A DNA stretch of 64,000 nt from WRHT01 sp031550525 (GCA_031550525.1 JAVBON010000004.1:124001-188000); one strand, 5' to 3'; positions 27,195-36,747 are shown, numbered from the stretch's first letter. Made by a program: numbers and translations. Notes: generated by a model not told the origin, from the letters alone.

Positions 27195-27998
27195 ATGAAT
27201 ATTTTGGACATGTTCAGCCTGAAAGGGAAAAACGCCTTGGTAACAGGCGCAGCCAGAGGCCTTGGTCTTGCCATGGCCCATGGTTTGGCCCAAGCCGGAG
27301 CCGACATTGTAATAGCCGATATTAATGAAGAAAGCGCGGCCCAGGCGGCGGAAGAAGTGGCAAAAGCGACAGGCCGCAAAACCCTTGGCCTGGCCATGGA
27401 CGTAACCGACGCCGCCGCCGTGCGCGGCGCCGCGGCCGCCCTTAACAAAAACTTCGGCCCCATTGACATTCTCATTAACAACGCCGGTATCGTTTACAGC
27501 AAACAGGGCGAGTTGGGCCCCGGCTCCATCCCATCCGACAAGGTGGATACCGATAACTGGGACAGGGTTGTAAAAACCGACCTCAATGCTGTGTTCTACT
27601 GCAGTCAGGCCTTTGGCCTGCATATGCTGGAGCGCGGCAAGGGCAGCATTATTTCCATGTCTTCCATGTCCGCTCAGGTAGGCAATTATGGTCGCAGCAA
27701 TAACGCTTACTGCGCCGCCAAAGCCGGGGTGGATATGATGACAAGGCAATTGGCTGCGGAATGGGGCCCGCGCGGCGTGCGCCTTAACGCCATCGCCCCC
27801 GGCTATATGAACACAATTATGGGCCGCCGCAGCCTGGAAGACCCAAAAATTAAAGATTTTATCAAAAATATGACCCCGCTGGGACGTCCCGGCGAGCCGG
27901 AGGAATTATGCGGGCTGGCGGTATTTTTAGCCAGCGACGCCTCCGCCTATATTACTGGACAAAGCATAATAATTGATGGGGGTTATACCCTCTGGTAG
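27195..27998 (+). CDS. Short-chain dehydrogenase/reductase, sugar or polyol type
   Basis: 267-residue NAD(P)-dependent oxidoreductase. The cofactor loop TGAARGLGLAMA spans residues 17-28, INNAGIV is near 94, the catalytic serine lies in ISMSSMSAQ and the YCAAK tetrad near 171. The C-terminal half with YMNTIMGRR and SAYITGQSIIIDGGYTLW resembles gluconate 5-dehydrogenase and arabinitol/sorbitol dehydrogenases. ACGGAG lies 8 bases before the ATG. As the first gene before a carbohydrate ABC importer it probably oxidises the imported polyol or sugar acid. Confidence 0.88.
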   Translation: MNILDMFSLKGKNALVTGAARGLGLAMAHGLAQAGADIVIADINEESAAQAAEEVAKATGRKTLGLAMDVTDAAAVRGAAAALNKNFGPIDILINNAGIVYSKQGELGPGSIPSDKVDTDNWDRVVKTDLNAVFYCSQAFGLHMLERGKGSIISMSSMSAQVGNYGRSNNAYCAAKAGVDMMTRQLAAEWGPRGVRLNAIAPGYMNTIMGRRSLEDPKIKDFIKNMTPLGRPGEPEELCGLAVFLASDASAYITGQSIIIDGGYTLW

Positions 27999-28117
27999 CA
28001 ATAAACAACCATTGTTTGCCGGCTGGCGCGACAATGCGCATAGCTACAATATAAGTGTTACCGGAAAACTTTTTTTTGGCCCGTTCAGCGGCCAACTAAC
28101 CATGACGGAGGAACCCT

Positions 28118-29431
28118 ATGCTCAGGAAAAAATCCTTGTTCGCTCTTGCCTGCGTTCTGTGTCTGAGCCTGGCGACAGCAGCGGCCGCATCCGCCGCCGC
28201 TTTCGATTGGCAAAAGCACAAAGGTAAAACCATTACCTTTATCACTTCAAACCACCCTTGGTCCAATGCAGTTCTGAAGTATCAGGACGAATTCACAACT
28301 CTTACCGGCATCAAGCTTAAAGTCGATACCTTTCAGGAGCAGCAGGCACGCCAGCGCATGCTCACCATTTTGCAGTCCAAAAGCTCTGACATGGATGTTT
28401 TCATGTCTCTGAAATCCCGTGACGGCTGGATGTATGACAAGGCCGGCTGGTATGCCGATCTTTACCCCCTAACCAAAAGCGCCATGCCCGCCGAATACAA
28501 GTTTGACGACTTCGGCAAAGGCCCCCTGAGCGGTGAGATAATAAACAACAAGCTTACCGGTATTCCGCTTAACGTGGAGGGCCCGGTGCTTTACTACCGC
28601 AAAGACGTGCTGAAAGACGCCGGTGTGCAGCCCCCGCAGACCTTGGAAGACCTCGAAGTGGTGTGCAAGGCCATAAAGGCCAAGCGTCCGGACATAATCC
28701 CCTGGGCCACCCGCGGCCTTAAACCCGCCCTGCCCTTCACCTTCAGCGTGTTCCTGCATAACATGGGCGGCGAATACGTGGTTGGCGGCAAGTCAAACCT
28801 GGCCCACCCGACCACAAAAAAGGCTATGGCTTACTATGCCAACCTCCTGCGCGACTACGGCCCCCCCGGCTCGGTTAACAACACCTTTTACCAGACCTCG
28901 GCCCTCTACCGCGACGGCCGTGTTGCCATGGACTTTGAAGCCACCAACGAATTCAACAGTATTATGGAAGGTGGGGCCCGCCTTAACGATACCGGCATAA
29001 TGCTGCTGCCCCCGGCCAAAAACGGCCAGAACAAGCCCACCGTAATAGGCTGGGGCGTTTCCGTATCCAACTTCTCCAAGCAGAAAGAGGCAGCCTGGTA
29101 CTTCATTATGTGGGCCACCAGCCCAGAAATGCAGGAACGCCTGATTGCGGACGGCATTATGCCCCCGCGCATCTCCGCCCTCAAATCCAAAACCTTTAAC
29201 GAATGGACCTCCGTACATCCAATCCGCCAGGAATGGGCCAATGCCGTCATCAAAATATCTGAGCTCGGCACCAGCAACGTGTTTGGACCAGACGTAATCA
29301 ATCAGGCAGAAGGCCGCGATATCGTGGGCAACGCCGTTAACGAAATAATGCTTGGCACACGTACTGTTGACGACGCGGCTGCAAACGCCAACCGTCTGCT
29401 TGACGCCATGCTTAAAAAAGAAAAGAAGTAG
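28118..29431 (+). CDS. Carbohydrate ABC transporter, solute-binding protein (family 1)
   Basis: 437-residue periplasmic binding protein. A signal peptide (1-27, ending SASA) is followed by a family-1 fold with TFITSNHPWSNAVLKYQDEF and GIPLNVEGPVLYYRKDVLKD, the latter typical of sugar and polyol binders. The start follows GGAGGAACC. It lies 119 bases after the SDR gene and 72 bases before the first permease, with a G-rich run between that may form a C7/G7 hairpin (about 29444-29467). The ligand is not determined; polyol or modified hexose is likely from the neighbours. Confidence 0.92.
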   Translation: MLRKKSLFALACVLCLSLATAAAASAAAFDWQKHKGKTITFITSNHPWSNAVLKYQDEFTTLTGIKLKVDTFQEQQARQRMLTILQSKSSDMDVFMSLKSRDGWMYDKAGWYADLYPLTKSAMPAEYKFDDFGKGPLSGEIINNKLTGIPLNVEGPVLYYRKDVLKDAGVQPPQTLEDLEVVCKAIKAKRPDIIPWATRGLKPALPFTFSVFLHNMGGEYVVGGKSNLAHPTTKKAMAYYANLLRDYGPPGSVNNTFYQTSALYRDGRVAMDFEATNEFNSIMEGGARLNDTGIMLLPPAKNGQNKPTVIGWGVSVSNFSKQKEAAWYFIMWATSPEMQERLIADGIMPPRISALKSKTFNEWTSVHPIRQEWANAVIKISELGTSNVFGPDVINQAEGRDIVGNAVNEIMLGTRTVDDAAANANRLLDAMLKKEKK

Positions 29432-29442
29432 TTTAATGCAGC

Positions 29443-29468
29443 CCCCCCGCCAGTGGGCGGGGGGGCTG
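29443..29468. other. C-run/G-run hairpin between binding protein and permease genes
   Basis: GCAGCCCCCCCGCC and GGCGGGGGGGCTGC pair perfectly around a short AGTG loop. No T run follows. In ABC operons such hairpins commonly protect the binding-protein mRNA and lower permease expression; that role here is inference. Confidence 0.6.
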
Positions 29469-29503
29469 CCCTCCTTGACACGCGTTTTACAGCAGGAGGA
29501 AGA

Positions 29504-30367
29504 ATGAGCGCAGTCAGCAATCGCGACAAACTTGTATTTGCGGCGCCTGCCGCCATCTTTACCGCACTGGTACTGGCTTTTCCGTTTATTTACACCATAT
29601 TTCTGAGCTCTCAGGAATTCGACTTTACCGGCAGCGGCTCCTTTGCCGGTTTGGCTAACTTTCAGCGCCTGGTGGAAGACGCCGAATTTTGGAACGCCGT
29701 TAAGGTAAGTTTCATAATTTACTTCGCCTGCCTGTTTTTGCAGTTAATCTGCGGCACCTACATGGGCATGTTGCTCTTCCACTCCCAGTTTATGGGCGGG
29801 GTTTTACGCTCCATACTTATCTCGCCCTTTGTATTGCCACCGGTTGTTGTGGGCATGATGTTTCTGGTTATTTTCGACCCTTCCCTGGGGGCCGCCAACT
29901 ATATACTGGAGCTTTTGGGCCTGCCTCCATCTTTATGGCTGGCCTCGCCCTCCATGGTTATTCCAACAATTGTAATGCTGGATACCTGGCAGTGGACTCC
30001 ATTTGTGGCCCTTATAGTGCTTGGCGGCATGCAGTCTTTGCCGCAAAGCGTGTATGAGGCAGCCGCCATTGACGGAGCCAGCCGCTCCAAAATTTTCTTC
30101 CGCATCACCTTGCCCATGCTAGGGCCAACCATAATGACCGCCGCCATATTGCGCAGTGTTGATCTGCTGCGCTTTTTCGACATAATCTACATTACCACGC
30201 AGGGCGGACCCGGCAACGCTTCAAATGCCATGAACATCTATGCCTTCCGCATAGGTTTTGAATATTTCGATCTTGGGTATGCCGCCGCCCTCATGCTCAC
30301 GCTTACGGCCGTGGTTTTGGGCGCTGTATTCATACTCAACAAAATACGGAGTAAAGTAGCATGGTAG
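29504..30367 (+). CDS. Carbohydrate ABC transporter permease (MalF type)
   Basis: 287 residues and six transmembrane helices. The cytoplasmic coupling motif EAAAIDGASRSKIFF (about residue 185) contacts the ATPase. GGAGGAAG lies 2-4 bases before the ATG at 29504; the frame is open upstream, but that part reads through the inter-gene hairpin. It overlaps the next permease by 7 bases. Confidence 0.93.
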   Translation: MSAVSNRDKLVFAAPAAIFTALVLAFPFIYTIFLSSQEFDFTGSGSFAGLANFQRLVEDAEFWNAVKVSFIIYFACLFLQLICGTYMGMLLFHSQFMGGVLRSILISPFVLPPVVVGMMFLVIFDPSLGAANYILELLGLPPSLWLASPSMVIPTIVMLDTWQWTPFVALIVLGGMQSLPQSVYEAAAIDGASRSKIFFRITLPMLGPTIMTAAILRSVDLLRFFDIIYITTQGGPGNASNAMNIYAFRIGFEYFDLGYAAALMLTLTAVVLGAVFILNKIRSKVAW

Positions 30368-31182
30368 ATAAACACTCAAAACTGCTCCGCTTTCTGATAA
30401 TAGCCCAGGTTCTTATTATTGTGTTTTTCATGCTGCTGCCTGTATTTTGGATGATAATCTGCTCGTTCAAACAGCCGCATGACGTAACATCTTACCCACC
30501 CACGCTCTTTTTTGAGCCTACGCTGGACAACTACAGAACCCTGTTCGATAAAACCCCCTTTTTCAAATATACCATGAACAGCCTGATAGTTACCGTTGGC
30601 TCAACATTTGTGGGAGTGCTTCTTGGCATACCGGCATCCTTCGGTATTTCGTGGTCGCGCATAACCTGGCCGGCCACCCTTACGCTTATAGCCCGCATGG
30701 CCCCCGGCGCTCTCTTTCTAATCCCGTGGTACATGATGTTCCGTTACTTCAATATGATAGGCTCATACTGGTCGCTTATACTCACCCACGCGGCCATTAC
30801 CCTGCCCATAGTGATATGGGTGACGCTGTCGTTTTTTGACGGCATACCGCGCTCGGTGCTGGAAAGCGCGCAAATAGACGGGTGCGGCAATTTTGCCATA
30901 CTGCGCCGCATCGGCATACCCCTGGCCCTGCCGGGTATAGTGGTGGCCGTGATACTGTCCTTTGTGTTTTCCTGGAACTACTTTTTGTTCGCCATAGTGC
31001 TTTCGGACAGCGAGACCAAAACCCTTATTGCTGCATCCTTCAACTTTATAGGCGAAGGCTCAACTAACTGGGGCGCGCTTATGGCCTCGGCCGTAATAAT
31101 TGCAACCCCGCCGCTGGTGCTTGCGCTTTCCGTGCAAAAACGCCTGGTGGGTGGTCTTACCGTGGGCGCTGTCAAGGGGTAG
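30361..31182 (+). CDS. Carbohydrate ABC transporter permease (MalG type)
   Basis: 273 residues with six helices; the coupling helix is ESAQIDGCGNFAILRRI (about residue 167). The start overlaps the end of the MalF-type gene by 7 bases, indicating coupled translation of the heterodimer. SWNYFLFAIVLSDSETKTL near the C-terminal third matches MalG-type permeases. It is followed after 60 bases by the zinc dehydrogenase. Confidence 0.93.
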   Translation: MVDKHSKLLRFLIIAQVLIIVFFMLLPVFWMIICSFKQPHDVTSYPPTLFFEPTLDNYRTLFDKTPFFKYTMNSLIVTVGSTFVGVLLGIPASFGISWSRITWPATLTLIARMAPGALFLIPWYMMFRYFNMIGSYWSLILTHAAITLPIVIWVTLSFFDGIPRSVLESAQIDGCGNFAILRRIGIPLALPGIVVAVILSFVFSWNYFLFAIVLSDSETKTLIAASFNFIGEGSTNWGALMASAVIIATPPLVLALSVQKRLVGGLTVGAVKG

Positions 31183-31242
31183 CGGAGGCCGCGCCCACCC
31201 AAACAAATTCATTAAAATGAAATAAAAGCAGGAGATGCTCCA

Positions 31243-32211
31243 ATGAAATATATAAAATTTGAAGGTGATAAAAAAATAAGCATTGGCGAAGCGCCAATGC
31301 CCAAACCGGCGGCAGGCGAAGTACTGGTAAAGATCAGCCGTTGCGCCCTTTGCGCCAGCGATTTCAAGCTTTACAACAAAGGCCAGAATTTTATAGGCGG
31401 CCATGAGGCCACCGGCGTGGTAAAACAGCCCGGCCACCCGCTGAATGAGAAACGTGTTATCATATTTATGCCCGTATATTGCGGCGATTGCCCCGAATGC
31501 AAAAGCGGCCAATACCAGCTTTGCCTTAACGCCAGCCTGATCGGCTGGAACCGTGACGGAGCCTACACCGAATACGCCGCCATACCGGAAAAAAACCTGG
31601 TGCCCACGCCTGATGACATTCCGGACGAGCTCGCCCCGCTGCTGCTGGATGCCATATCCACCCCAGCCCATGGTGTTGAACTGGCCGAACGTGTGACAAA
31701 CAAACGTGATAACGCGCTGATTTTGGGCGCGGGCATGATTGGCCTTGGAGCGCTTATTGTATGCAAAGACCTTGGTTATAAAAACATTTTTATATCTGAA
31801 CCACGCGAGCACCGGCAGGAAAGGGCCAAAGCCCTTGGCGCCAGCATACGCCCAAACGGCGACAGAAGCCGCAACTTCGATGTTGTGCTTGAATGCAGCG
31901 GCAACCTTAAAGCCCGGCAGGAGGCCATTGAAATAGTGGCCCCCAATGGCGCTGTGGTGCTTTTGGGCGAGAACGACACCCCGTGGTGCATGGAAGAAAA
32001 TAAAATAGTGCGCCGCAAAGATTTTTTCATGATTCGTTCCTTCTACTTCAACAAGTCCGACATTCTTAAAAATACCGATATTGTGCGACGCAACATGGAC
32101 GCCTACAAAAGCTTTGTGGATGCGCAATTCTCTTTTGACACATTTGCCGAGAATTTTGAAAAGTTCGCAGCCGGTGAACTGACCAAACCGCTCTTCAAAC
32201 CGGAGGACTAA
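31243..32211 (+). CDS. Zinc-dependent alcohol/polyol dehydrogenase (MDR family)
   Basis: 322-residue medium-chain dehydrogenase. Catalytic zinc ligands lie in CALCASDF (about 34-41) and GGHEATG (about 52-58). The structural zinc cysteines are in CGDCPECKSGQYQLC (about 81-95). The Rossmann motif GAGMIGLGA is near 162. The C-terminal part is somewhat short for the family (usually about 345). GGAG precedes the ATG. Its position between the permease and ATPase genes of one importer implies that it acts on the imported compound, probably oxidising a secondary hydroxyl of a polyol or sugar. Confidence 0.88.
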   Translation: MKYIKFEGDKKISIGEAPMPKPAAGEVLVKISRCALCASDFKLYNKGQNFIGGHEATGVVKQPGHPLNEKRVIIFMPVYCGDCPECKSGQYQLCLNASLIGWNRDGAYTEYAAIPEKNLVPTPDDIPDELAPLLLDAISTPAHGVELAERVTNKRDNALILGAGMIGLGALIVCKDLGYKNIFISEPREHRQERAKALGASIRPNGDRSRNFDVVLECSGNLKARQEAIEIVAPNGAVVLLGENDTPWCMEENKIVRRKDFFMIRSFYFNKSDILKNTDIVRRNMDAYKSFVDAQFSFDTFAENFEKFAAGELTKPLFKPED

Positions 32212-32214
32212 AGC

Positions 32215-33297
32215 ATGGCAGGAATTTCCATCAGGAATCTTGTAAAAAAGTACACTCCCACCAGCGCTCCTGTGCTGGATAATATCAATCTGGAAATTGC
32301 CGATGGCGAATTTGTAGTGCTGGTTGGTCCTTCCGGCTGCGGCAAAACCACCCTCCTGCGCATTATAGCCGGGTTGGAAGGCATTACGGGCGGCGAGGTT
32401 TTTATAGGCGACACCAAAGTAAACGACCTAGGCCCGGCCGACCGCGATATCGCCTTTGTGTTTCAGGACTATGCGCTGTACCCGCATTTTACCGTGCGTG
32501 AGAATATGTCTTTCGGGCTGGAAATTCGCAAAACGCCAAAAGACGAGATTGAAAGGCGTGTGCAGGCCGCTGCCAAATTCCTGCAAATAGAACACCTGCT
32601 GGATAGAAAGCCAAAGGCTCTTTCCGGCGGGCAGCGCCAGCGCGTGGCCATGGGCCGCGCCATTGTGCGCCAGCCGAAAGTGTTTCTGTTTGACGAGCCG
32701 CTCTCCAACCTCGACGCCAAGCTGCGCGTGGAAGTGCGCACGGAAATACGCAAGCTGTTTCAGAAATACAAAACCACCATGGTCTATGTGACGCACGATC
32801 AGGTGGAGGCAATGACCATGGCCGATCGTATTGTACTGCTGAAAGACAGCATCATCCAACAGGTGGGCAGCCCTTACGATATGTATACGAATCCGGAAAA
32901 CCTGTTTGTCGCCGGGTTCATAGGATCCCCTGCCATGAACTTTTTTGACGCCAAACTCACCGGCGACGGTATGATGGACATAAACAATACCGGTTTGAAG
33001 GCGCATGTTCCGCCACACTTGCAGCAAGCCTTGCAAAGCCACGGCAAAACGGAGTTTGTTTTCGGCATTAGGCCGGAAGACTTTCAGCACGACCCCGACG
33101 GCGACGTAAAGTTTACCGTGGAAGTTGTGGAGCCATTGGGGTCAGATACCCTGCTCTTCTGCCCCTTTGGCGGAAAAGATTATGTCGTGCGCGTAAGCCC
33201 GGACCTGCAAGCCAAAGTGGGCCAGAAGCTGAGCTTTACCTACGATCCTGGCAAAGCCCGCGCTTTTTGCAAAGAAACCGGCAAAGCCATACGCTAA
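32215..33297 (+). CDS. Carbohydrate ABC transporter ATPase (MalK/UgpC type)
   Basis: 360-residue ATP-hydrolysing subunit. Walker A GPSGCGKTT (about 38-46), signature LSGGQRQRVAMG (about 135), Walker B VFLFDEPLSNLDAKLR (about 156) and switch VTHD (about 193) are intact. The C-terminal TOBE-type domain starts near 235 (GSPAMNFFDAKL) and ends PGKARAFCKETG, as in MalK relatives. It begins 3 bases after the dehydrogenase stop and is the last gene before a strong terminator. Confidence 0.95.
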   Translation: MAGISIRNLVKKYTPTSAPVLDNINLEIADGEFVVLVGPSGCGKTTLLRIIAGLEGITGGEVFIGDTKVNDLGPADRDIAFVFQDYALYPHFTVRENMSFGLEIRKTPKDEIERRVQAAAKFLQIEHLLDRKPKALSGGQRQRVAMGRAIVRQPKVFLFDEPLSNLDAKLRVEVRTEIRKLFQKYKTTMVYVTHDQVEAMTMADRIVLLKDSIIQQVGSPYDMYTNPENLFVAGFIGSPAMNFFDAKLTGDGMMDINNTGLKAHVPPHLQQALQSHGKTEFVFGIRPEDFQHDPDGDVKFTVEVVEPLGSDTLLFCPFGGKDYVVRVSPDLQAKVGQKLSFTYDPGKARAFCKETGKAIR

Positions 33298-33311
33298 ATA
33301 ATTGTTACGCC

Positions 33312-33350
33312 AAAAGCGGCTTTACCCTCACCTGGTAAAGCCGCTTTTTT
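33312..33350 (+). terminator. Terminator of the SDR-ABC-ADH operon
   Basis: AAAAGCGGCTTTACC and GGTAAAGCCGCTTTT form a perfect 15-bp stem followed by TT, 14 bases after the ATPase stop. Confidence 0.92.
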
Positions 33351-33516
33351 ATATAGCCGCATGTCTTGCCGGCGCGGTGCTGTACAGCGCCCGGTCGCGC
33401 ATCAACCGCTCCAAAAGCGCTAACGTCGCCTTGCCGCTGTGTTTTTTATGCGCTATGCATATTATGGCCGTATACTTTCAATGACATTTAAACCTAAACC
33501 ACTATAGACCAATACC

Positions 33517-34431
33517 ATGCCCAACAAAAAAGTACTCTGTATCGGCAACGCCGTACTGGATCAAATATTCTCCGTAAACAGCATACCGCACACTGCGGGC
33601 AAACACTTTGCCACGGCCTTTCTTGAGGCTGGCGGCGGACCTGCCGCCACAGGCGCTGTAGCCGCAGCCCGCCTTGGCGGGCAGGTTACACTATGGAGCC
33701 GCATAGGCGATGACTCCGCCGGAAACACCATTGCCTCCGAACTGGAAAAATACGGCGTAAGCCTGCGCGGCCTCAAGCGTCTTACCGGCGTTGTTTCTTC
33801 CATTGCCGCCGTTTTCGTTAACCCAGAAGGCGAAAGGATGATTGTAAACTACATTGACCCAAGGCTGCCCCAAAACGTGCCGGACTGGCTGCCTCTGGAC
33901 GAAGTGAAAAACTTCGACTGCGTGTTGGCCGACGTGCGCTGGCCCGCCGCAGCGGCGGCAGTGCTTGAAGCGGCAAAAGCTGGTGGCGTGCCAACGGTGC
34001 TTGATGCGGACTTAAGCCCCAATACCGAAGCTCTCAATACCTTGGCTCCACTGGCCGCGCATGTCATCTTTTCCGAGGGTGGCCTCAAACAGTATACCGG
34101 AGAAGCCTCCCCCAAAGCCGGTCTGCAAAAAGCAGCGGAACAATGTAGCGGTACGCCCTACGTAACTATGGGCGAAAAAGGCTGCCTGTGGCTGGAAAAA
34201 GAAACAGGCGAGCACTTTTTTCCCTCCTTCAAAGTCAACGTGGTAGATACCACCGGCGCGGGAGATGTTTTTCACGGGGCTTTTGCCCTGGCTTTGGCCG
34301 AAGGTTTGCCACGCACGCAGGTAGTGCGCTTTGCCGCCGCAGCGGCGGCGTTAAAATGCACACGCCCCGGCGGGCGGGCCGGCATACCGGACCGTGCCGT
34401 ACTTGAAAATTTTTTACAGAACAATCAATGA
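33517..34431 (+). CDS. PfkB-family sugar kinase, resembling sulfofructose kinase YihV
   Basis: 304-residue ribokinase-fold enzyme. The first signature GGGPAATGAVAAARLGG is at about 37-53 and the second, with anion hole and catalytic base, VDTTGAGDVFHGAFALAL, at about 243-260. The combination of these with VLADVRW (about 131) and ALKCTRPGGRAGIPD (about 278-292) recalls E. coli YihV, which phosphorylates 6-deoxy-6-sulfofructose, more than ribokinase or fructokinase; this comparison is from memory. The gene follows the importer operon after its terminator and a 220-base gap, so it is a separate unit with a probably related role. No YihQ, YihS or YihT homologue is visible. Confidence 0.85.
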   Translation: MPNKKVLCIGNAVLDQIFSVNSIPHTAGKHFATAFLEAGGGPAATGAVAAARLGGQVTLWSRIGDDSAGNTIASELEKYGVSLRGLKRLTGVVSSIAAVFVNPEGERMIVNYIDPRLPQNVPDWLPLDEVKNFDCVLADVRWPAAAAAVLEAAKAGGVPTVLDADLSPNTEALNTLAPLAAHVIFSEGGLKQYTGEASPKAGLQKAAEQCSGTPYVTMGEKGCLWLEKETGEHFFPSFKVNVVDTTGAGDVFHGAFALALAEGLPRTQVVRFAAAAAALKCTRPGGRAGIPDRAVLENFLQNNQ

Positions 34432-34650
34432 GATAAGCAGGACATTTTCAAAATATAGCTATCCTGATTGCGTATAAAGACACAGTGGGCTAAAACAGAT
34501 TAATGAAAATATGCTTTGGGCTTGTGCATACATAGCCTCTGCTGGCGCGTGGGGCATTAGCCAAATGTGCCGCCGCAGTTTGAATAAAACAGGCGGCATA
34601 AGTCTCGGCTATGCAAACAAGACAGATGTGCAAACTGGCAAAGGGGCAGC

Positions 34651-35739
34651 ATGCGTTTGAAAAGAAAAATATACGTTACGCAAACGTTTCTGCCGCCACG
34701 TGCCGAGTTGGATAGGTATATAGATATTATTTATGATAACCACCAACTTACCAACAAAGGCCCGCTCCATGAGGAGCTTGAGCAAAAGCTCCGTTCCTTC
34801 CTTAATGTAAAGCACCTGCACTGCGTGGGCAACGCCACTCTGGCCTTACAGTTGGCTATGCGCGCGCTTCAAATAACTGAAGGAGATGTTATAACCACTC
34901 CTTTCTCATATGCCGCAACCGTCACATCCATAATTTGGGAACGCTGCACTCCTGTATTCGCCGACATAAGGGCAGATACCCTTACCTTGGATCCGGCCAA
35001 GGTGGAACAGGCCATTACAGCGCGTACCCGCGCCATCATGCCGGTGCATGTGTTCGGCTATGCCTGCGCCGTGGACGACCTGCAAAAAATTGCGGATACT
35101 CACGGCCTTAAAATAATCTATGACGCCGCACATGTATTTGGCGCCAAATACAAAGGAAAATCCCTGCTGGATTATGGCGATGTGAGCGTATGCTCCATGC
35201 ACGCCACCAAACATTTTCATACGGCCGAAGGGGGATTTTGCGTATCCCGCGAGGAGGATGTAAGCAGCCGCATTGAACTGTTACGCCGTTTCGGCCACAA
35301 TAATAATGATCACTATATGGCAGGTATAAATGCGAAGCTATCTGAACCGCATGCCGCCATCGGCCTGGCCAATTTTAAGCATTTGCCGGAAATTTTTGAA
35401 GCCAGAAAACAGATAACCGCGCGTTATAACGCGCGCCTTTCAAACAAGCTGCAACGTCATAACCAGCAAGAGGGGCTGGAGCCCAACTACGCCTATTATC
35501 CGGTGCAGTTCGCAAGCGAAGCGCAACTCTTGCATGTATTCAACGTCCTTGAACAGCTTGGGGTTTACCCCAAGCGGTACTTTTATCCGGCCCTGAACAC
35601 CCTGCCTTACCTGGAGCATAAGGCCGACTGCCCCGTGGCGGAGGACATTGCTTCGCGCTCGGCTTGCCTGCCGCTATTTTACGGCTTGGAAGATTACGAA
35701 ATAGACCTTATCTGTGACACCATAAACAGCAGTATTTAA
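34651..35739 (+). CDS. DegT/DnrJ/EryC1 family sugar-nucleotide aminotransferase
   Basis: 362-residue PLP enzyme that aminates a keto-sugar nucleotide. The segment NATLALQLAMRAL (about 57), the aspartate in IYDAAHVFGAKYKG (about 155) and the PLP lysine in HATKHFHTAEGG (about 184) are conserved. The N-terminal IYVTQTFLPPRAELD and the FSYAATVTSIIWE segment place it close to VioA/FdtB-like enzymes acting on dTDP-4-keto- or 3-keto-6-deoxyglucose. It converges on rfbA, with rfbB just beyond. Together these would give a dTDP-amino-dideoxyhexose for surface polysaccharide. The position aminated (C3 or C4) is not decided. Confidence 0.88.
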   Translation: MRLKRKIYVTQTFLPPRAELDRYIDIIYDNHQLTNKGPLHEELEQKLRSFLNVKHLHCVGNATLALQLAMRALQITEGDVITTPFSYAATVTSIIWERCTPVFADIRADTLTLDPAKVEQAITARTRAIMPVHVFGYACAVDDLQKIADTHGLKIIYDAAHVFGAKYKGKSLLDYGDVSVCSMHATKHFHTAEGGFCVSREEDVSSRIELLRRFGHNNNDHYMAGINAKLSEPHAAIGLANFKHLPEIFEARKQITARYNARLSNKLQRHNQQEGLEPNYAYYPVQFASEAQLLHVFNVLEQLGVYPKRYFYPALNTLPYLEHKADCPVAEDIASRSACLPLFYGLEDYEIDLICDTINSSI

Positions 35740-35769
35740 GTAAATCCTTAAACGTCTTACGCCAGCATC

Positions 35770-36663
35770 TTACAAATCTTCTTCCGCCAGTTCCAACAGA
35801 TACCGCCCGTAGGCGTTTTTGTTCAGGGCTTCACCCAATTTGCGCAGTTGGGCAGTATCAATAAAGCCTTTTCTCCATGCGATTTCTTCCGGGCATGATA
35901 CTTTAAGCCCTTGGCGATGCTCCACAGCCTGCACGAACAAAGATGCCGAAAGCAGCGAATCATGCGTTCCGGTATCCAGCCAGGCAATACCGCGCCCGAA
36001 TTTTTCCACCTGCAACAAGCCGCGCTTCAGGTAAATATTATTCACATCAGTTATTTCCAACTCGCCACGCGCGGAGGGTTTTATAGAGGCGGCAACATCG
36101 GCGACATCCGCGTCATAGAAATACAGGCCGGTCACCGCGTAATTTGATTTTGGTTTGGCGGGCTTTTCTTCTATGCTCAACACTTTGCCCTGCTTGTCAA
36201 ACTCCACCACACCGTAACGATTGGGGTCGCTCACATGGTAGCCGAATACGGTGGCTCCGCGCGCCTGATTTTTCGCACGCGACAAGATCTGATCCATGTT
36301 GTTGCCAAAAAATATGTTGTCGCCCAACACCAGGCACACTGGCTGCCCAGCTAAAAACTCACGGGCCAAAATAAAAGCCTGCGCAATACCATCCGGCCTG
36401 GGCTGCTCAATATAGGTAAAAGAGCACCCCCACTGGCTGCCGTCGCGCAGCAGACGTTTGAACAAAGGCAAATCATCAGGCGTGGATATAACGGCAATTT
36501 CGCGTATTCCGGCCAACAGCAGGGTCGAGATTGGGTAATAAACCATGGGCTTGTCATATATAGCCATAAGCTGTTTGCTTACGCTCAAGGTAAGGGGGTG
36601 GAGCCGCGTGCCGGAACCGCCTGCCAGAACTATTCCTTTCCAGTTATTCGCCTGCATTGCCAT
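35770..36663 (-). CDS. rfbA: Glucose-1-phosphate thymidylyltransferase
   Basis: Forms dTDP-glucose from dTTP and glucose-1-phosphate. The nucleotide loop LAGGSGTRLHPLT is at about 13-25, with SVSKQLMAIYDKPMVYYPIS, QPRPDGIAQAF and the metal aspartate region VLGDNIFFG near 110. 297 residues is the usual length. It is read divergently from rfbB, so the two first steps of dTDP-sugar synthesis share one promoter region. No rfbC or rfbD is nearby, which argues against dTDP-rhamnose as the local product. Confidence 0.96.
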   Translation of the reverse strand: MAMQANNWKGIVLAGGSGTRLHPLTLSVSKQLMAIYDKPMVYYPISTLLLAGIREIAVISTPDDLPLFKRLLRDGSQWGCSFTYIEQPRPDGIAQAFILAREFLAGQPVCLVLGDNIFFGNNMDQILSRAKNQARGATVFGYHVSDPNRYGVVEFDKQGKVLSIEEKPAKPKSNYAVTGLYFYDADVADVAASIKPSARGELEITDVNNIYLKRGLLQVEKFGRGIAWLDTGTHDSLLSASLFVQAVEHRQGLKVSCPEEIAWRKGFIDTAQLRKLGEALNKNAYGRYLLELAEEDL

Positions 36664-36747
36664 ACCTTTGTAATTGGTTAAATATTAATGCGATTATGTC
36701 TTTTTGCCAGGCAAGCGTCAAGCGCGCATGGCGCGGCACGGGCGGTG

